Part shown: positions 1 to 5,779 of the stretch, piece by piece
Layout: every line of letters begins with the position of its first letter
Position numbering within the stretch: position 1 is the first letter of the stretch
Origin: a virus
Reading direction: 5' to 3' (one strand)
Length of the DNA: 27,533 bases
Virus record (IMG/VR): IMGVR_UViG_3300044491_003507
Location: 1-27,533 of that record
Made by a program: the position numbers and the translations under genes
Notes under the pieces: model-generated
What the model saw: the letters and a program-made list of their open reading frames with translations, nothing else
Database searches by the model: none
What the model was told of the DNA's origin: nothing

Positions 1-44
1 CATGGGCCAATCACGGGACTGGTCCGATGCGGCAGATGCCGGTG

Positions 45-371
45 TCAGCTGATGATGAATTCGCCGTAGGCCAGGTAGTCGTTGACCTCCTCGTCGGTGT
101 GGACGTCCCATGCGCCGATGTCCATGCCGAGGTAGACCGCGGTGTAGACCTTAGCCGCGGAAGATGAGGCGAAGACCACCTCGAGCATCGGGAGGTTGTT
201 GTAGTTCTCGCCCGTGTACTTCACAGAGATAATGTCTGAGGTCTCGAGTTCGGCCTCAGCGGCGATAAGGCCGTGGGCCTCCCAGATGTTCTTGACGCCT
301 TCGCATACCATATCGTACGATGCTTGGAATGGCATGGAGATGGAGGCAGAGGTCATAGTGGTTTTGTTCAT
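45..371 (-). CDS. Hypothetical small phage protein (108 aa)
   Basis: No family is recognised. The 108-residue product starts MNKTTMTSASISMPFQ and is mildly acidic, with no membrane segment or signal peptide. The frame stays open upstream of 371, but ATG 371 is preferred because a TATATT box ends six bases before it, inside a promoter element repeated elsewhere in this region. An upstream start would place coding sequence across that promoter. No Shine-Dalgarno sequence precedes the ATG, so the mRNA may be leaderless. It is the first of a run of small minus-strand genes that look like early host-takeover genes, but this role is inferred from size and position only. Confidence 0.7.
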   Translation of the reverse strand: MNKTTMTSASISMPFQASYDMVCEGVKNIWEAHGLIAAEAELETSDIISVKYTGENYNNLPMLEVVFASSSAAKVYTAVYLGMDIGAWDVHTDEEVNDYLAYGEFIIS

Positions 372-377
372 GAGTCT

Positions 378-419
378 AATATAGGGCTTTTTAGGCCAAA
401 AGAACAGGGCTATTGGGCC
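378..419 (-). promoter_or_regulatory. Phage promoter element, copy 1
   Basis: Minus strand: AATAGCCCTGT, then exactly 20 bases, then TATATT (378-383), then AGACTC and ATG. The same two boxes with the same 20-base gap recur at 1277-1310, 1567-1600 and 3156-3189. The gap is too long for a standard -35 hexamer, so the upstream box may bind a phage factor. Confidence 0.6.
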
Positions 420-435
420 GGTTTCCCGACTGACT
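416..435. repeat. 20-bp dispersed repeat, copy 1
   Basis: Plus-strand reading GGCCGGTTTCCCGACTGACT. It matches 17 of 20 positions of the copy at 726-745. It lies three bases beyond the stop codon of the minus-strand gene ending at 439, so it falls in that gene's 3' untranslated region. Confidence 0.5.
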
Positions 436-438
436 GGA

Positions 439-666
439 TCAGGAGTTCTCGTCGAGGTACTCGGTGAGTTGTTCGTACATATCGATGAAAGTCGGATCGG
501 TGATGTCCAACATCTCACGGATCTGACGTTGGGTCTCCAACCACCCACGGACCTGATCTTCGTAACCACCTTGACACTCCCAACCGTTCCCTTCGTTATA
601 GACCCGGTTGTCGGGGTCGAGTTTGGAGTTCAGGATCTCGGTGAGTTGGGTGGTGGTGTAGGTCAT
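439..666 (-). CDS. Hypothetical small phage protein (75 aa)
   Basis: Unrecognised acidic protein beginning MTYTTTQLTEILNSKLDPDN, without membrane or signal segments; its C-terminal half is probably helical. ATG 666 is chosen over an upstream GTG at 696 because AAGGGA sits directly before it, and a TATAAT box lies at 688-693. Its 3' end is followed by a 20-bp repeat shared with two other small genes. Unlike its neighbours at 371, 1270 and 1560 it has a conventional leader and ribosome-binding site, so it may be expressed differently. Confidence 0.7.
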   Translation of the reverse strand: MTYTTTQLTEILNSKLDPDNRVYNEGNGWECQGGYEDQVRGWLETQRQIREMLDITDPTFIDMYEQLTEYLDENS

Positions 667-687
667 TCCCTTTTTGTCGTTAAAACA

Positions 688-693
688 ATTATA
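688..693 (-). promoter_or_regulatory. -10 box for the gene at 666
   Basis: Consensus TATAAT on the minus strand, about 20 bases before the AAGGGA-ATG start. No good -35 hexamer is visible upstream; the space is taken up by the GC-rich hairpin at 700-718. Confidence 0.5.
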
Positions 694-699
694 CACGAG

Positions 700-718
700 A
701 AAACCCCACCTTTGGGGG
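700..718 (-). terminator. Probable intrinsic terminator after the 747-983 gene
   Basis: Minus strand: CCCC, loop AAAGGT, GGGG, then TTTTCTC, within a longer C-rich/G-rich arm. It lies 29 bases beyond the stop at 747. The stem is short and the T run only four long, so strength is uncertain. Confidence 0.4.
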
Positions 719-725
719 CGGGGTC

Positions 726-745
726 GGACGGTTTTTCGACTGACT
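726..745. repeat. 20-bp dispersed repeat, copy 2
   Basis: Plus-strand reading GGACGGTTTTTCGACTGACT, directly 3' of the minus-strand gene ending at 747. Eighteen of 20 positions match the copy at 22566-22585 and 17 match the copy at 416-435. Confidence 0.6.
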
Positions 746-746
746 C

Positions 747-983
747 TCAGCTGGCCACGAGAGTGTTAGGTGTGCGGCGTCCAAGGAACTTACCACCTTT
801 GGCGTAGAAGGCGAAGGTCAGTGGGCGGGCGTTCCCGGTCTTATTCTTTGAGATGTAGGCGTAATCCGCGCCCAGACGCTCACCGCACTGCTCGAGATCT
901 GTGGCCAGCTCATTCACCATTCCCACTTCAAACTCGGTGCAGTTGTTGATGAAGGTAGGCAGGTACTTTGAGTAGAAAGACAT
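747..983 (-). CDS. Hypothetical small phage protein (78 aa)
   Basis: Unrecognised 78-residue product starting MSFYSKYLPTFINNCTEF and ending in a basic Gly/Arg stretch (GGKFLGRRTPN). No membrane segment. An in-frame TTG at 989 could also start it, but ATG 983 is the simpler choice; neither has a clear Shine-Dalgarno sequence. A terminator-like hairpin and a 20-bp dispersed repeat follow the stop codon. Confidence 0.65.
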   Translation of the reverse strand: MSFYSKYLPTFINNCTEFEVGMVNELATDLEQCGERLGADYAYISKNKTGNARPLTFAFYAKGGKFLGRRTPNTLVAS

Positions 984-1027
984 AGTCAAGAAAGAAGAAG
1001 TGTGCTGAAAAGATTTAATTTAAGTTG

Positions 1028-1051
1028 GTTAGTTTTTATAGGATAACTAAC
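1028..1051. repeat. 7-bp inverted repeat between small genes
   Basis: GTTAGTT and AACTAAC separated by 10 bases, with arms at 1028-1034 and 1045-1051. It lies between the stop of the gene at 1067 and the start of the gene at 983. No T tract follows on the minus strand, so an operator is as likely as a terminator. Confidence 0.4.
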
Positions 1052-1066
1052 GAACCTAAGATATAT

Positions 1067-1270
1067 CTAGTGTCGGTCTGAGATGTTCCAAGTGTCCCAA
1101 TCTGAAGACGCGAGGCGTCCGTCCCTGATGGCCTGGCGTCGTTCGTTCTCCTTCTGGAGTTGGATACGGATCGCGTCCATCGCCCGGGACATCGTTGAGT
1201 CGGGGGCGGTCGGGCTGTGTAGGAAGATCCCATCGGGTGATTGGGTCAGTGGTGAGGTGTTTTTGTCCAT
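1067..1270 (-). CDS. Hypothetical small phage protein (67 aa)
   Basis: Unrecognised 67-residue protein: an N-terminal Ser/Thr/Pro-rich stretch, then a charged helical part (IRIQLQKENERRQAIRDGR) that could bind nucleic acid or protein. The start is ATG 1270. TATACT ends exactly six bases before it and no ribosome-binding site is present, so the predicted transcript begins at or next to the A of the ATG. An overlapping frame (1036-1233) is less likely because this one has its own promoter-linked start. Confidence 0.6.
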   Translation of the reverse strand: MDKNTSPLTQSPDGIFLHSPTAPDSTMSRAMDAIRIQLQKENERRQAIRDGRLASSDWDTWNISDRH

Positions 1271-1276
1271 GAGTCT

Positions 1277-1317
1277 AGTATACTTCAGATCGGGTCAGAT
1301 TGACAGGGCTGTTAGAC
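1277..1317 (-). promoter_or_regulatory. Phage promoter element, copy 2
   Basis: Minus strand: AACAGCCCTGT, 20 bases, TATACT (1277-1282), AGACTC, ATG. The box, gap length and the AGACTC bridge to the start codon all match copy 1. Confidence 0.6.
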
Positions 1318-1344
1318 CGGTTTGGTAACCGGCTAACCGGGCCA

Positions 1345-1560
1345 CTAGGCCAACCGGCTGACCTGGACCTTGACCCGGGCGTGGAGGTCCTCGGCCTCGG
1401 CCAGGATCATGTCGCATCCCTCGAGTGATCCGTTGGGACGCTTGCCGAGTAGGATCTCGCCCTTGATCAGGGTCCATTTGGTCACCTCTGCGCTGAGGGC
1501 ATCGACCAGGCGTTCCTGTTCGTAGGGTGTGAGATCGAGTGTGACTGTTGTGTTTTCCAT
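1345..1560 (-). CDS. Hypothetical small phage protein (71 aa)
   Basis: Unrecognised; begins MENTTVTLDLTPYEQERLVD. The residues that follow look like one long amphipathic helix and a short second helix ending KVQVSRLA. The layout TLDLTPYEQERLVDAL resembles a helix start found in many short phage proteins but does not define a family. ATG 1560 is chosen because TATACT lies six bases upstream within promoter copy 3; the frame is open further upstream, but that sequence is promoter and the end of the preceding gene. Confidence 0.65.
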   Translation of the reverse strand: MENTTVTLDLTPYEQERLVDALSAEVTKWTLIKGEILLGKRPNGSLEGCDMILAEAEDLHARVKVQVSRLA

Positions 1561-1566
1561 CTCTCT

Positions 1567-1608
1567 AGTATACTCCAGATCAGGCGGGAAGTACAGGGCT
1601 AATGGACT
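1567..1608 (-). promoter_or_regulatory. Phage promoter element, copy 3
   Basis: Minus strand: ATTAGCCCTGT, 20 bases, TATACT (1567-1572), AGAGAG, ATG. The AGCCCTGT box doubles as codons near the end of the gene ending at 1580, so promoter and coding sequence overlap. Confidence 0.6.
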
Positions 1609-1798
1609 CTTGATCAACTGTCACCCAGGCCATCGGCTCACCGGTGTGTGGGCACTTCCAGATGGTGGCCTTGACGCCGAAGGTCATCGCGAGGTCGTAG
1701 GCGTGGTCAATGTCCTTGGCCCAGAGGCATCCCCACTGATCGAGTTTGCGGCCGAAGGATGTGGGCTGGACTGCGTAGTCAAAAGTTGATGTGGTCAT
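1580..1798 (-). CDS. Hypothetical small phage protein (72 aa)
   Basis: Unrecognised 72-residue protein starting MTTSTFDYAVQPTSFGRKLD. It contains a WKCPHTGEPMAW stretch with a single Cys and His, not enough for a zinc site. ATG 1798 lies one base after the stop codon of the gene at 1800-1955, so the two are probably co-transcribed and translationally coupled. Its last codons contain the promoter box of the next gene. Confidence 0.65.
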   Translation of the reverse strand: MTTSTFDYAVQPTSFGRKLDQWGCLWAKDIDHAYDLAMTFGVKATIWKCPHTGEPMAWVTVDQESISPVLPA

Positions 1799-1799
1799 C

Positions 1800-1955
1800 T
1801 CAGGAAGCGTAGTGGTAGGTCACGTCGAAATCGTCGCCATACATCTCAGTGACGATATCCTCGGCCACCTCGCGTGATCCGGCGATCCATTCCACCTTGG
1901 CGGGGCGTCCGCCGGTGCCGTCTTTGAGGTCGATGGTGAAGTGGTAGGTGGTCAT
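1800..1955 (-). CDS. Hypothetical small phage protein (51 aa)
   Basis: A 51-residue open frame beginning MTTYHFTIDLKDGTGGRPAK and ending DDFDVTYHYAS. The alternating pattern suggests a beta strand, a helix (SREVAEDIVTEM) and a closing strand, as in many tiny phage proteins. It starts 27 bases downstream of promoter copy 4 and runs almost directly into the gene at 1580-1798. No function can be assigned. Confidence comes from its tight fit between promoter and next gene. Confidence 0.6.
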   Translation of the reverse strand: MTTYHFTIDLKDGTGGRPAKVEWIAGSREVAEDIVTEMYGDDFDVTYHYAS

Positions 1956-1981
1956 CTGGTTTGGTTGATTTCGTTATTACT

Positions 1982-2023
1982 AATATAGGGCCAAACGCCT
2001 CAGATGTATATAGCCGTTGGGCC
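1982..2023 (-). promoter_or_regulatory. Phage promoter element, copy 4 (degenerate)
   Basis: Minus strand: GGCCCAACGGCTATAT, 20 bases, TATATT (1982-1987), AG. Eleven of 16 positions match the GGCCCAATAGCCCTGT of copy 1, at the same spacing. It would transcribe the 51-residue gene starting at 1955 with a short leader containing ACGAAATCAACC. Confidence 0.4.
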
Positions 2024-2165
2024 AGAGGGTGGATTGGCCGGGCGTGAATGCTAAGCCGCCGAGGCCATAAGGGGGGTCCGGCTCGTTTGACCGCCCCCCG
2101 GCCGATTTAGGGTGTGCCAGCCCCCTACGCGCACGGGCTATTTTCTGGTGGGTTGAGGCATAGCC
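2024..2165 (-). other. GC-rich non-coding stretch
   Basis: No supported gene lies here. It holds many GGCC-containing words and the strong hairpin at 2071-2099. It separates the left GC-rich block of small genes from the 2166-3131 block. Confidence 0.5.
2071..2099 (-). terminator. GC-rich hairpin, probable terminator
   Basis: On the minus strand GGGGGGCGGTC pairs, with a small bulge, with GACCCCCC across a loop of about 10 bases, and TTAT follows. It lies downstream of the gene ending at 2166 and before the promoter at 1982-2023, as expected for a transcription-unit boundary. The T run is weak. Confidence 0.45.
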
Positions 2166-2408
2166 CTAGGGCCAAACTACCTTAGAGAAGGATATTACCT
2201 CAAGAAACCCAATCATTATCACTACGTCCCATGATTTTGTCCTAATGAAATAAGGTATTGCTAATCCGTCGCCTACTATATGAAAAACCACTCCTATTGT
2301 CGTGCTAACGTGGAGTACGATGAAATACCCCAATATAACCGCTCCGCTTCCAATCACCCTTGCGATCTCATCTGTAGCCAATCCGAGCCTCATCTCGTCT
2401 CCGTCCAT
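2166..2408 (-). CDS. Small predicted membrane protein (80 aa)
   Basis: An 80-residue protein with a charged N-terminus (MDGDEMRLGL) followed by at least two hydrophobic segments, around residues 17-50 (VIGSGAVILGYFIVLHVSTT onward) and 60-77 (VVIMIGFLEVISF). The size and topology would suit a holin or another inner-membrane effector, but no family is recognised and it lies far from any lysis gene. Its ATG at 2408 lies inside the 3' end of the upstream gene (19-base overlap), indicating coupled translation. Confidence 0.6.
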   Translation of the reverse strand: MDGDEMRLGLATDEIARVIGSGAVILGYFIVLHVSTTIGVVFHIVGDGLAIPYFIRTKSWDVVIMIGFLEVISFSKVVWP

Positions 2409-2626
2409 CCTGAACTAAGGTAATACACATCATCGAGTATATCGTCGAGGGTGGAGTTAGAGTTCTCCGACTCTTTAATAGGCACACCATCAGAAGGTAG
2501 GGTATCGTTTGGCACTCCCAACCTATTCTCCCAGTATAACACCAGGACGTCCGATTCGTTGCGCAATGTATTCAGAGCCATGAGGATCGGCTTAGTATAA
2601 TCCACTGTGTCCGATGGCTCAATCAT
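2390..2626 (-). CDS. Hypothetical small phage protein (78 aa)
   Basis: Unrecognised acidic protein, MIEPSDTVDYTKPILMALNT onward, with a Ser/Asn-rich linker near residue 53. ATG 2626 is chosen rather than the in-frame ATG 2641 because GGAG lies seven bases before it and the codon overlaps the upstream stop as ATGATTGA; the 2641 codon has no ribosome-binding site. It overlaps the membrane-protein gene by 19 bases at its own 3' end. Confidence 0.6.
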   Translation of the reverse strand: MIEPSDTVDYTKPILMALNTLRNESDVLVLYWENRLGVPNDTLPSDGVPIKESENSNSTLDDILDDVYYLSSGWTETR

Positions 2627-2837
2627 TTGTCCACTCCCCATCGTTGTATATGTGCCAGAGCCTTATCACGTCTTCTGGGTCGATCTCGTTAGCATATAGC
2701 TCAAATAACGTGGAGATAGTCGCCCCTTCCAGCCCTAACTCATAGAGAAGGGCGGTGATATAACTATCTGATGTCGGATAGCGTTGGAGCCAGAGGTCAT
2801 CCTCGCGGAGGGCTTCGGCAACTTCAAGTTCAGTCAT
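2619..2837 (-). CDS. Hypothetical small phage protein (72 aa)
   Basis: Unrecognised; MTELEVAEALREDDLWLQRY onward, acidic and largely helical. The frame is open up to an ATG at 2882, but ATG 2837 is preceded by a near-perfect AAGGAG with nine bases of spacing, so it is the likely start. The product ends LWHIYNDGEWTND, and its stop codon overlaps the start of the next gene. A short GCGC-TTAC-GCGC hairpin lies just upstream (2865-2880). Confidence 0.65.
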   Translation of the reverse strand: MTELEVAEALREDDLWLQRYPTSDSYITALLYELGLEGATISTLFELYANEIDPEDVIRLWHIYNDGEWTND

Positions 2838-2882
2838 TGATAAGATCTCCTTATGAGTGGGAAGGTGGGCGCGTAAGCGCAT

Positions 2883-3131
2883 TTAACTATGCTCGACCAT
2901 CTTACCATCAACTCCGTTCCCCCAGTATACCTTAATATCAAAACCTTCGGTCATCTGCTGGATCAAAGAGCCAAGCTGATGCAACTCGACGACATTATCG
3001 CACATCAACTCTACCTCGTAGCCCTCCTCTGAGATGAGATACGCGGCACTGCGGGTGATATCAAGTCGGACCTCTACGATATCTTCGTGGGCACCGATCG
3101 TATTAAGCAGTTCGGGGTTGGTAGGGATCAT
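2883..3131 (-). CDS. Hypothetical small phage protein (82 aa)
   Basis: Unrecognised 82-residue protein, MIPTNPELLNTIGAHEDIVE onward, with alternating strand and helix character and no membrane segment. ATG 3131 lies 24 bases below the -10 box of promoter copy 5. The leader contains ATACGAAACAAACCC, similar to the leader of the 1955 gene, but no clear Shine-Dalgarno sequence. It heads the 2166-3131 block of coupled small genes. Confidence 0.65.
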   Translation of the reverse strand: MIPTNPELLNTIGAHEDIVEVRLDITRSAAYLISEEGYEVELMCDNVVELHQLGSLIQQMTEGFDIKVYWGNGVDGKMVEHS

Positions 3132-3155
3132 GGTGGGTTTGTTTCGTATGAGACT

Positions 3156-3197
3156 AATATACTACGGATAGGAGTCAAGTGACAGGGCTATTAGGCC
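3156..3197 (-). promoter_or_regulatory. Phage promoter element, copy 5
   Basis: Minus strand: GGCCTAATAGCCCTGT, 20 bases, TATATT (3156-3161), AGTCTC. The box is identical to copies 1-3, but here the start codon is 24 bases downstream, so this copy gives a leadered transcript. Confidence 0.6.
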
Positions 3198-3239
3198 ACT
3201 TTGATGGGTGGCCTATCCGCAGGATGGAAGCGCTTGCGC

Positions 3240-3644
3240 TTACCCCCCATCCACCTGGCACCCAACCATCGCCCCGCCAATCACTCCTGCGGGGATGCTC
3301 CAGATCCAGTTCTTCTTGGTGGCTAGCGTACCGCCCAAACCCCCACCTGCGATCCCTCCAAGTATACTACCTTCGATGCAACTATTATCATCGACGCTCG
3401 CGTCCTGGTGATGCGTCCGTCGCGCACCTCGCTGTGCGCATGCTACCTTCTGCCGTTCGTAATACTTCCTAACCCGACCAGGGTTAGATGCGCCTGTGCC
3501 TGGGATATACTCCTCGCGATATACTTTCTTGAAGCAATCCGTACTCTCCATCCCACCACCTTGGGAGTAATCGGCTAAGGCGGGAGTTGGCAGCGCTCCT
3601 ACGATTAGCGCAAGAGCGCCGATAACTTTAGTTAGTTTGTTCAT
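3240..3644 (-). CDS. Exported glycine-zipper protein (134 aa)
   Basis: The N-terminus MNKLTKVIGALALIVGAL followed by PTPALA-DY is a typical Sec signal peptide with an AxA cleavage site near residue 24. The C-terminal third has a glycine-zipper stretch (GSILGGIAGGGLGGT, then IPAGVIGGAMVGC), a pattern of envelope-associated Gly-zipper proteins. The middle is basic and carries several cysteines. ATG 3644 is chosen over the in-frame GTG 3650 because it restores a standard signal peptide. It starts two bases after the upstream stop. An envelope role in the infected host is inferred; it may be host-derived. Confidence 0.65.
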   Translation of the reverse strand: MNKLTKVIGALALIVGALPTPALADYSQGGGMESTDCFKKVYREEYIPGTGASNPGRVRKYYERQKVACAQRGARRTHHQDASVDDNSCIEGSILGGIAGGGLGGTLATKKNWIWSIPAGVIGGAMVGCQVDGG

Positions 3645-3646
3645 AA

Positions 3647-3982
3647 TCACAATTTACCAGAGACAATACCTGAGTTAACAACGTAAGAGTGGTCGCCCAG
3701 CGTACCGTCCTGAAGGCACTTTAGATGCCACCGGGTCATCTTCATGCATCCATCATACTCAAGGGAAGTAAGGAAGTTAGCCCCGAGCGGGTTCTTCAAT
3801 ACGCTGGTATGTAGACCAAACATCGTCTTCTTGATGTAGAATGCCTCGTCGATCCACACAACGTCGGATGGGATCTCCTTCTCTATTGTTATGTTAGCTC
3901 CTAGTGACTGGAGCAGTTCGGGATCCACATAGGCCTCTTCCTCTCGCTCTTGAGCTGTATCTAGCATCTCTTCATGCGTCAT
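3647..3982 (-). CDS. Hypothetical phage protein (111 aa)
   Basis: Unrecognised; MTHEEMLDTAQEREEEAYVD onward, with an acidic N-terminal helix then mixed strands (SDVVWIDEAFYIKKTMFGLH). ATG 3982 is chosen over an upstream in-frame start at 4030 because GAGGAG precedes it and it overlaps the stop of the gene at 3972 by 11 bases. The C-terminus ends SYVVNSGIVSGKL. No signal or membrane segment. Confidence 0.6.
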   Translation of the reverse strand: MTHEEMLDTAQEREEEAYVDPELLQSLGANITIEKEIPSDVVWIDEAFYIKKTMFGLHTSVLKNPLGANFLTSLEYDGCMKMTRWHLKCLQDGTLGDHSYVVNSGIVSGKL

Positions 3983-4196
3983 CTGAAGTCTCCTCTTCGT
4001 CTTTCTTCTTATTAAACCCGAACGGGCCATCCTTCTCTTCTAAAGCTAATCTTAAGGCAACGCCGCCAATTGCCTCCATTACTTTAAGGATGTCTTCAGA
4101 TTTAGCCTCTTCGCCTAGTTCTTTTGCTACATACCAGTACTTTGGCCAGAACGTTTGGCCGGCTAATTCGTAATCTTCGAGTGTGAGTAGTTTCAT
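3972..4196 (-). CDS. Hypothetical small phage protein (74 aa)
   Basis: Unrecognised; MKLLTLEDYELAGQTFWPKY onward, with a helical centre and a highly charged Lys/Asp/Glu tail (NKKKDEEETSDDA). ATG 4196 has no obvious Shine-Dalgarno sequence. The 3' end overlaps the start of the next gene, so the pair is probably coupled. Confidence 0.6.
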   Translation of the reverse strand: MKLLTLEDYELAGQTFWPKYWYVAKELGEEAKSEDILKVMEAIGGVALRLALEEKDGPFGFNKKKDEEETSDDA

Positions 4197-4251
4197 TGTT
4201 AAGAGTTTATTAAATTGATGGTTTCCCGGCGCTTTAGCGTAACATCATGAG

Positions 4252-4758
4252 TTAGCTATCTCTACTCCCTCGCCTCCACATCGCATCTGCAATCGCCCTA
4301 GCCTGCGCTCTACCGGCTTCGATCTGCTCAGGCGTCCTCACTGGGGCCTTGTAAGGCACGGCCCATTTGATCTTCCCAGTACCTGGTTCTCTCTGCCACC
4401 CCTCATCGAAGATCGTTGAGATTAGCTCAAGTGCTTTATTCTCACGGGATAACCGTGTGGCGGGACGTTTTGCTTTAGGGATAGAGTCATGGAGGAGGTT
4501 GTCCAACTCCCTGGAGTCCTTGGCGTAACCTGACGGCGCCATGACGTAGAAGATGTTATACTGAGGCGACTCTCCTTTGGCGTTAGGGAACGGTGTCTTG
4601 TAAAACTTCATGAGCTCACGAATCCTTCTCTCGATTAATTCGTCATCAGGCAAACCTAATTTAGGCACGGCCTCTCCTGATTCGCCATAGCGCCTCTCAA
4701 GGAGTTCGATGATTGAGGCCTTGAGCTTTGCAGAGTCGGGATAGGTACGCGGAGCCAT
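4252..4758 (-). CDS. Hypothetical phage protein (168 aa)
   Basis: Unrecognised basic 168-residue protein. The N-terminal 50 residues look helical and charged (LKASIIELLERRYGESGEAV, then IERRIRELMKFY). A central part contains YNIFYVMAPSGYAKDSRELD, and the C-terminal part is Ala/Arg-rich (AGRAQARAIADAMWRRG). The charge and helices would suit nucleic-acid binding, but this is only a pattern. It starts at ATG 4758 without an evident ribosome-binding site. Confidence 0.6.
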   Translation of the reverse strand: MAPRTYPDSAKLKASIIELLERRYGESGEAVPKLGLPDDELIERRIRELMKFYKTPFPNAKGESPQYNIFYVMAPSGYAKDSRELDNLLHDSIPKAKRPATRLSRENKALELISTIFDEGWQREPGTGKIKWAVPYKAPVRTPEQIEAGRAQARAIADAMWRRGSRDS

Positions 4759-4803
4759 GAAGGGTTGCGAAAGGGTAGGTCCATAGTAATCATACTCTAG
4801 CTC

Positions 4804-5043
4804 CTACGCTTTGTCAACTGGGACGGTGACAGGTTGCAAAGTGGCACCCCCGCGCTCTAAGGCCGCTCTGGTGATAACAACGTTTACGTCCTTTGAGCGA
4901 TGGACAGAAGACTTACAGACTAACACACTTAAAGTTCCTAACTCTAAGTCTATAAAACTAACTAACCCACTGGTTTTATTATCTAAGATAACAATATCAC
5001 CAACTTTGAATGAATTGAAAGGCGGGGAGGCAGCGGCGGTCAT
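4804..5043 (-). CDS. Small KOW-like phage protein (79 aa)
   Basis: The segment FKVGDIVILDNKTSGLVSFIDLELGTLSVLV resembles the KOW-type beta-barrel start found in short proteins conserved among cyanophages: a 'vGD.V' turn, a 'G.V.fiD' strand and a following strand. Cys, Lys and Val-rich strands follow. ATG 5043 is preferred over the in-frame start at 5157, because the upstream part would overlap the divergent promoter and the start of the plus-strand gene at 5094. The assignment is by pattern only; the function is unknown. Confidence 0.55.
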   Translation of the reverse strand: MTAAASPPFNSFKVGDIVILDNKTSGLVSFIDLELGTLSVLVCKSSVHRSKDVNVVITRAALERGGATLQPVTVPVDKA

Positions 5044-5073
5044 AACGCAATGTGGTGAAAGTTCATCATACCA

Positions 5074-5079
5074 TATAAT
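5074..5079 (+). promoter_or_regulatory. -10 box for the 5094 gene
   Basis: TATAAT in the 50-base divergent intergenic space, 15 bases before ATG 5094. AGGGA lies between them. No convincing -35 hexamer is seen. Confidence 0.45.
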
Positions 5080-5093
5080 ACTAGGGAAAGAAA

Positions 5094-5729
5094 ATGGGTC
5101 TTTTTGATGATAGCTCATATTTAGAAAACCGTAGTTTTTCTTCGGCTCTTGGGCCATTTCAAATTACCCCAGAAGATGAGTACCCTGCTCAACTGGAGAA
5201 GATATCTATATTTGTAGATGAGACCGGCACGGTTAATGTAGACGAACAACTATACCTCTACAAACAAACCGACCCCATTGACGCACCTTATAAGCCGACT
5301 TGGAGCGCAGATAATAACTTCGTTAAGTCGTTGCAGACTCAATTGGGCGTGCCGATGTTCTCGGTGATAACCTACCCGACTTTTAAAGTAGAAGGGGCGG
5401 ACGTAGAAGACCTAGAGGCGTCATTCGCTAACCTACAAGTTAAGTTCCCAGAGGATACGCCCGAGGGGTTTGTGCCTTGCAATGGCTGGGTGTGGGAGAT
5501 CGAGGGTGTTAAGTATGCGACTCCTTACCTTATCGATAAATCTGTGACGACCGGGGCCGGGGTTAATGCCGTCACTACTACATCTTATTTGGCACCTCCT
5601 GGCTGTGCGTTTATGATAAAACTGCCGACCGGGAACGTAGATGGTGTGACTTCGCGGACGTTGTTTGGAAGAGTGGTGGATGTGGATGATATCAGCAAAC
5701 CACTGGGGACTTGGGGAAGCCCAGGATAA
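5094..5729 (+). CDS. Hypothetical phage protein, possibly structural (211 aa)
   Basis: Unrecognised acidic 211-residue protein, MGLFDDSSYLENRSFSSALG onward. It has a beta-rich, Gly/Pro/Val-containing body (YPTFKVEGADVEDLEASFAN, then CNGWVWEIEGVKYATPYLID) and no signal peptide or membrane segment. AGGGA lies eight bases before the ATG. It is one of the few plus-strand genes and is followed by a 244-base non-coding stretch with a tandem repeat. A virion component is plausible from its beta-rich, low-cysteine make-up, but there is no direct evidence. Confidence 0.65.
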   Translation: MGLFDDSSYLENRSFSSALGPFQITPEDEYPAQLEKISIFVDETGTVNVDEQLYLYKQTDPIDAPYKPTWSADNNFVKSLQTQLGVPMFSVITYPTFKVEGADVEDLEASFANLQVKFPEDTPEGFVPCNGWVWEIEGVKYATPYLIDKSVTTGAGVNAVTTTSYLAPPGCAFMIKLPTGNVDGVTSRTLFGRVVDVDDISKPLGTWGSPG

Positions 5730-5730
5730 A

Positions 5731-5779
5731 TGCTGAGTAAGTACTGAGTAAGTATTGAGTAAGTACTGAGTAAGTACTG
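5731..5779 (+). repeat. 11-bp tandem repeat, about 4.5 copies
   Basis: Unit TACTGAGTAAG: copies at 5731-5741 (TGCTGAGTAAG), 5742-5752, 5753-5763 (TATTGAGTAAG), 5764-5774, and a partial TACTG. The array starts two bases after the stop codon at 5729. The 11-bp period is close to one helical turn, as in iterons or arrays of protein-binding sites. Confidence 0.85.

Noticed and set aside
372-569. N-terminal extension of the 45-371 gene
   Set aside because: It would run through a conserved promoter element and most of the upstream gene, and begins at a non-ATG codon.
5731-5779. CRISPR-like array
   Set aside because: Units are 11 bp and directly adjacent without spacers.
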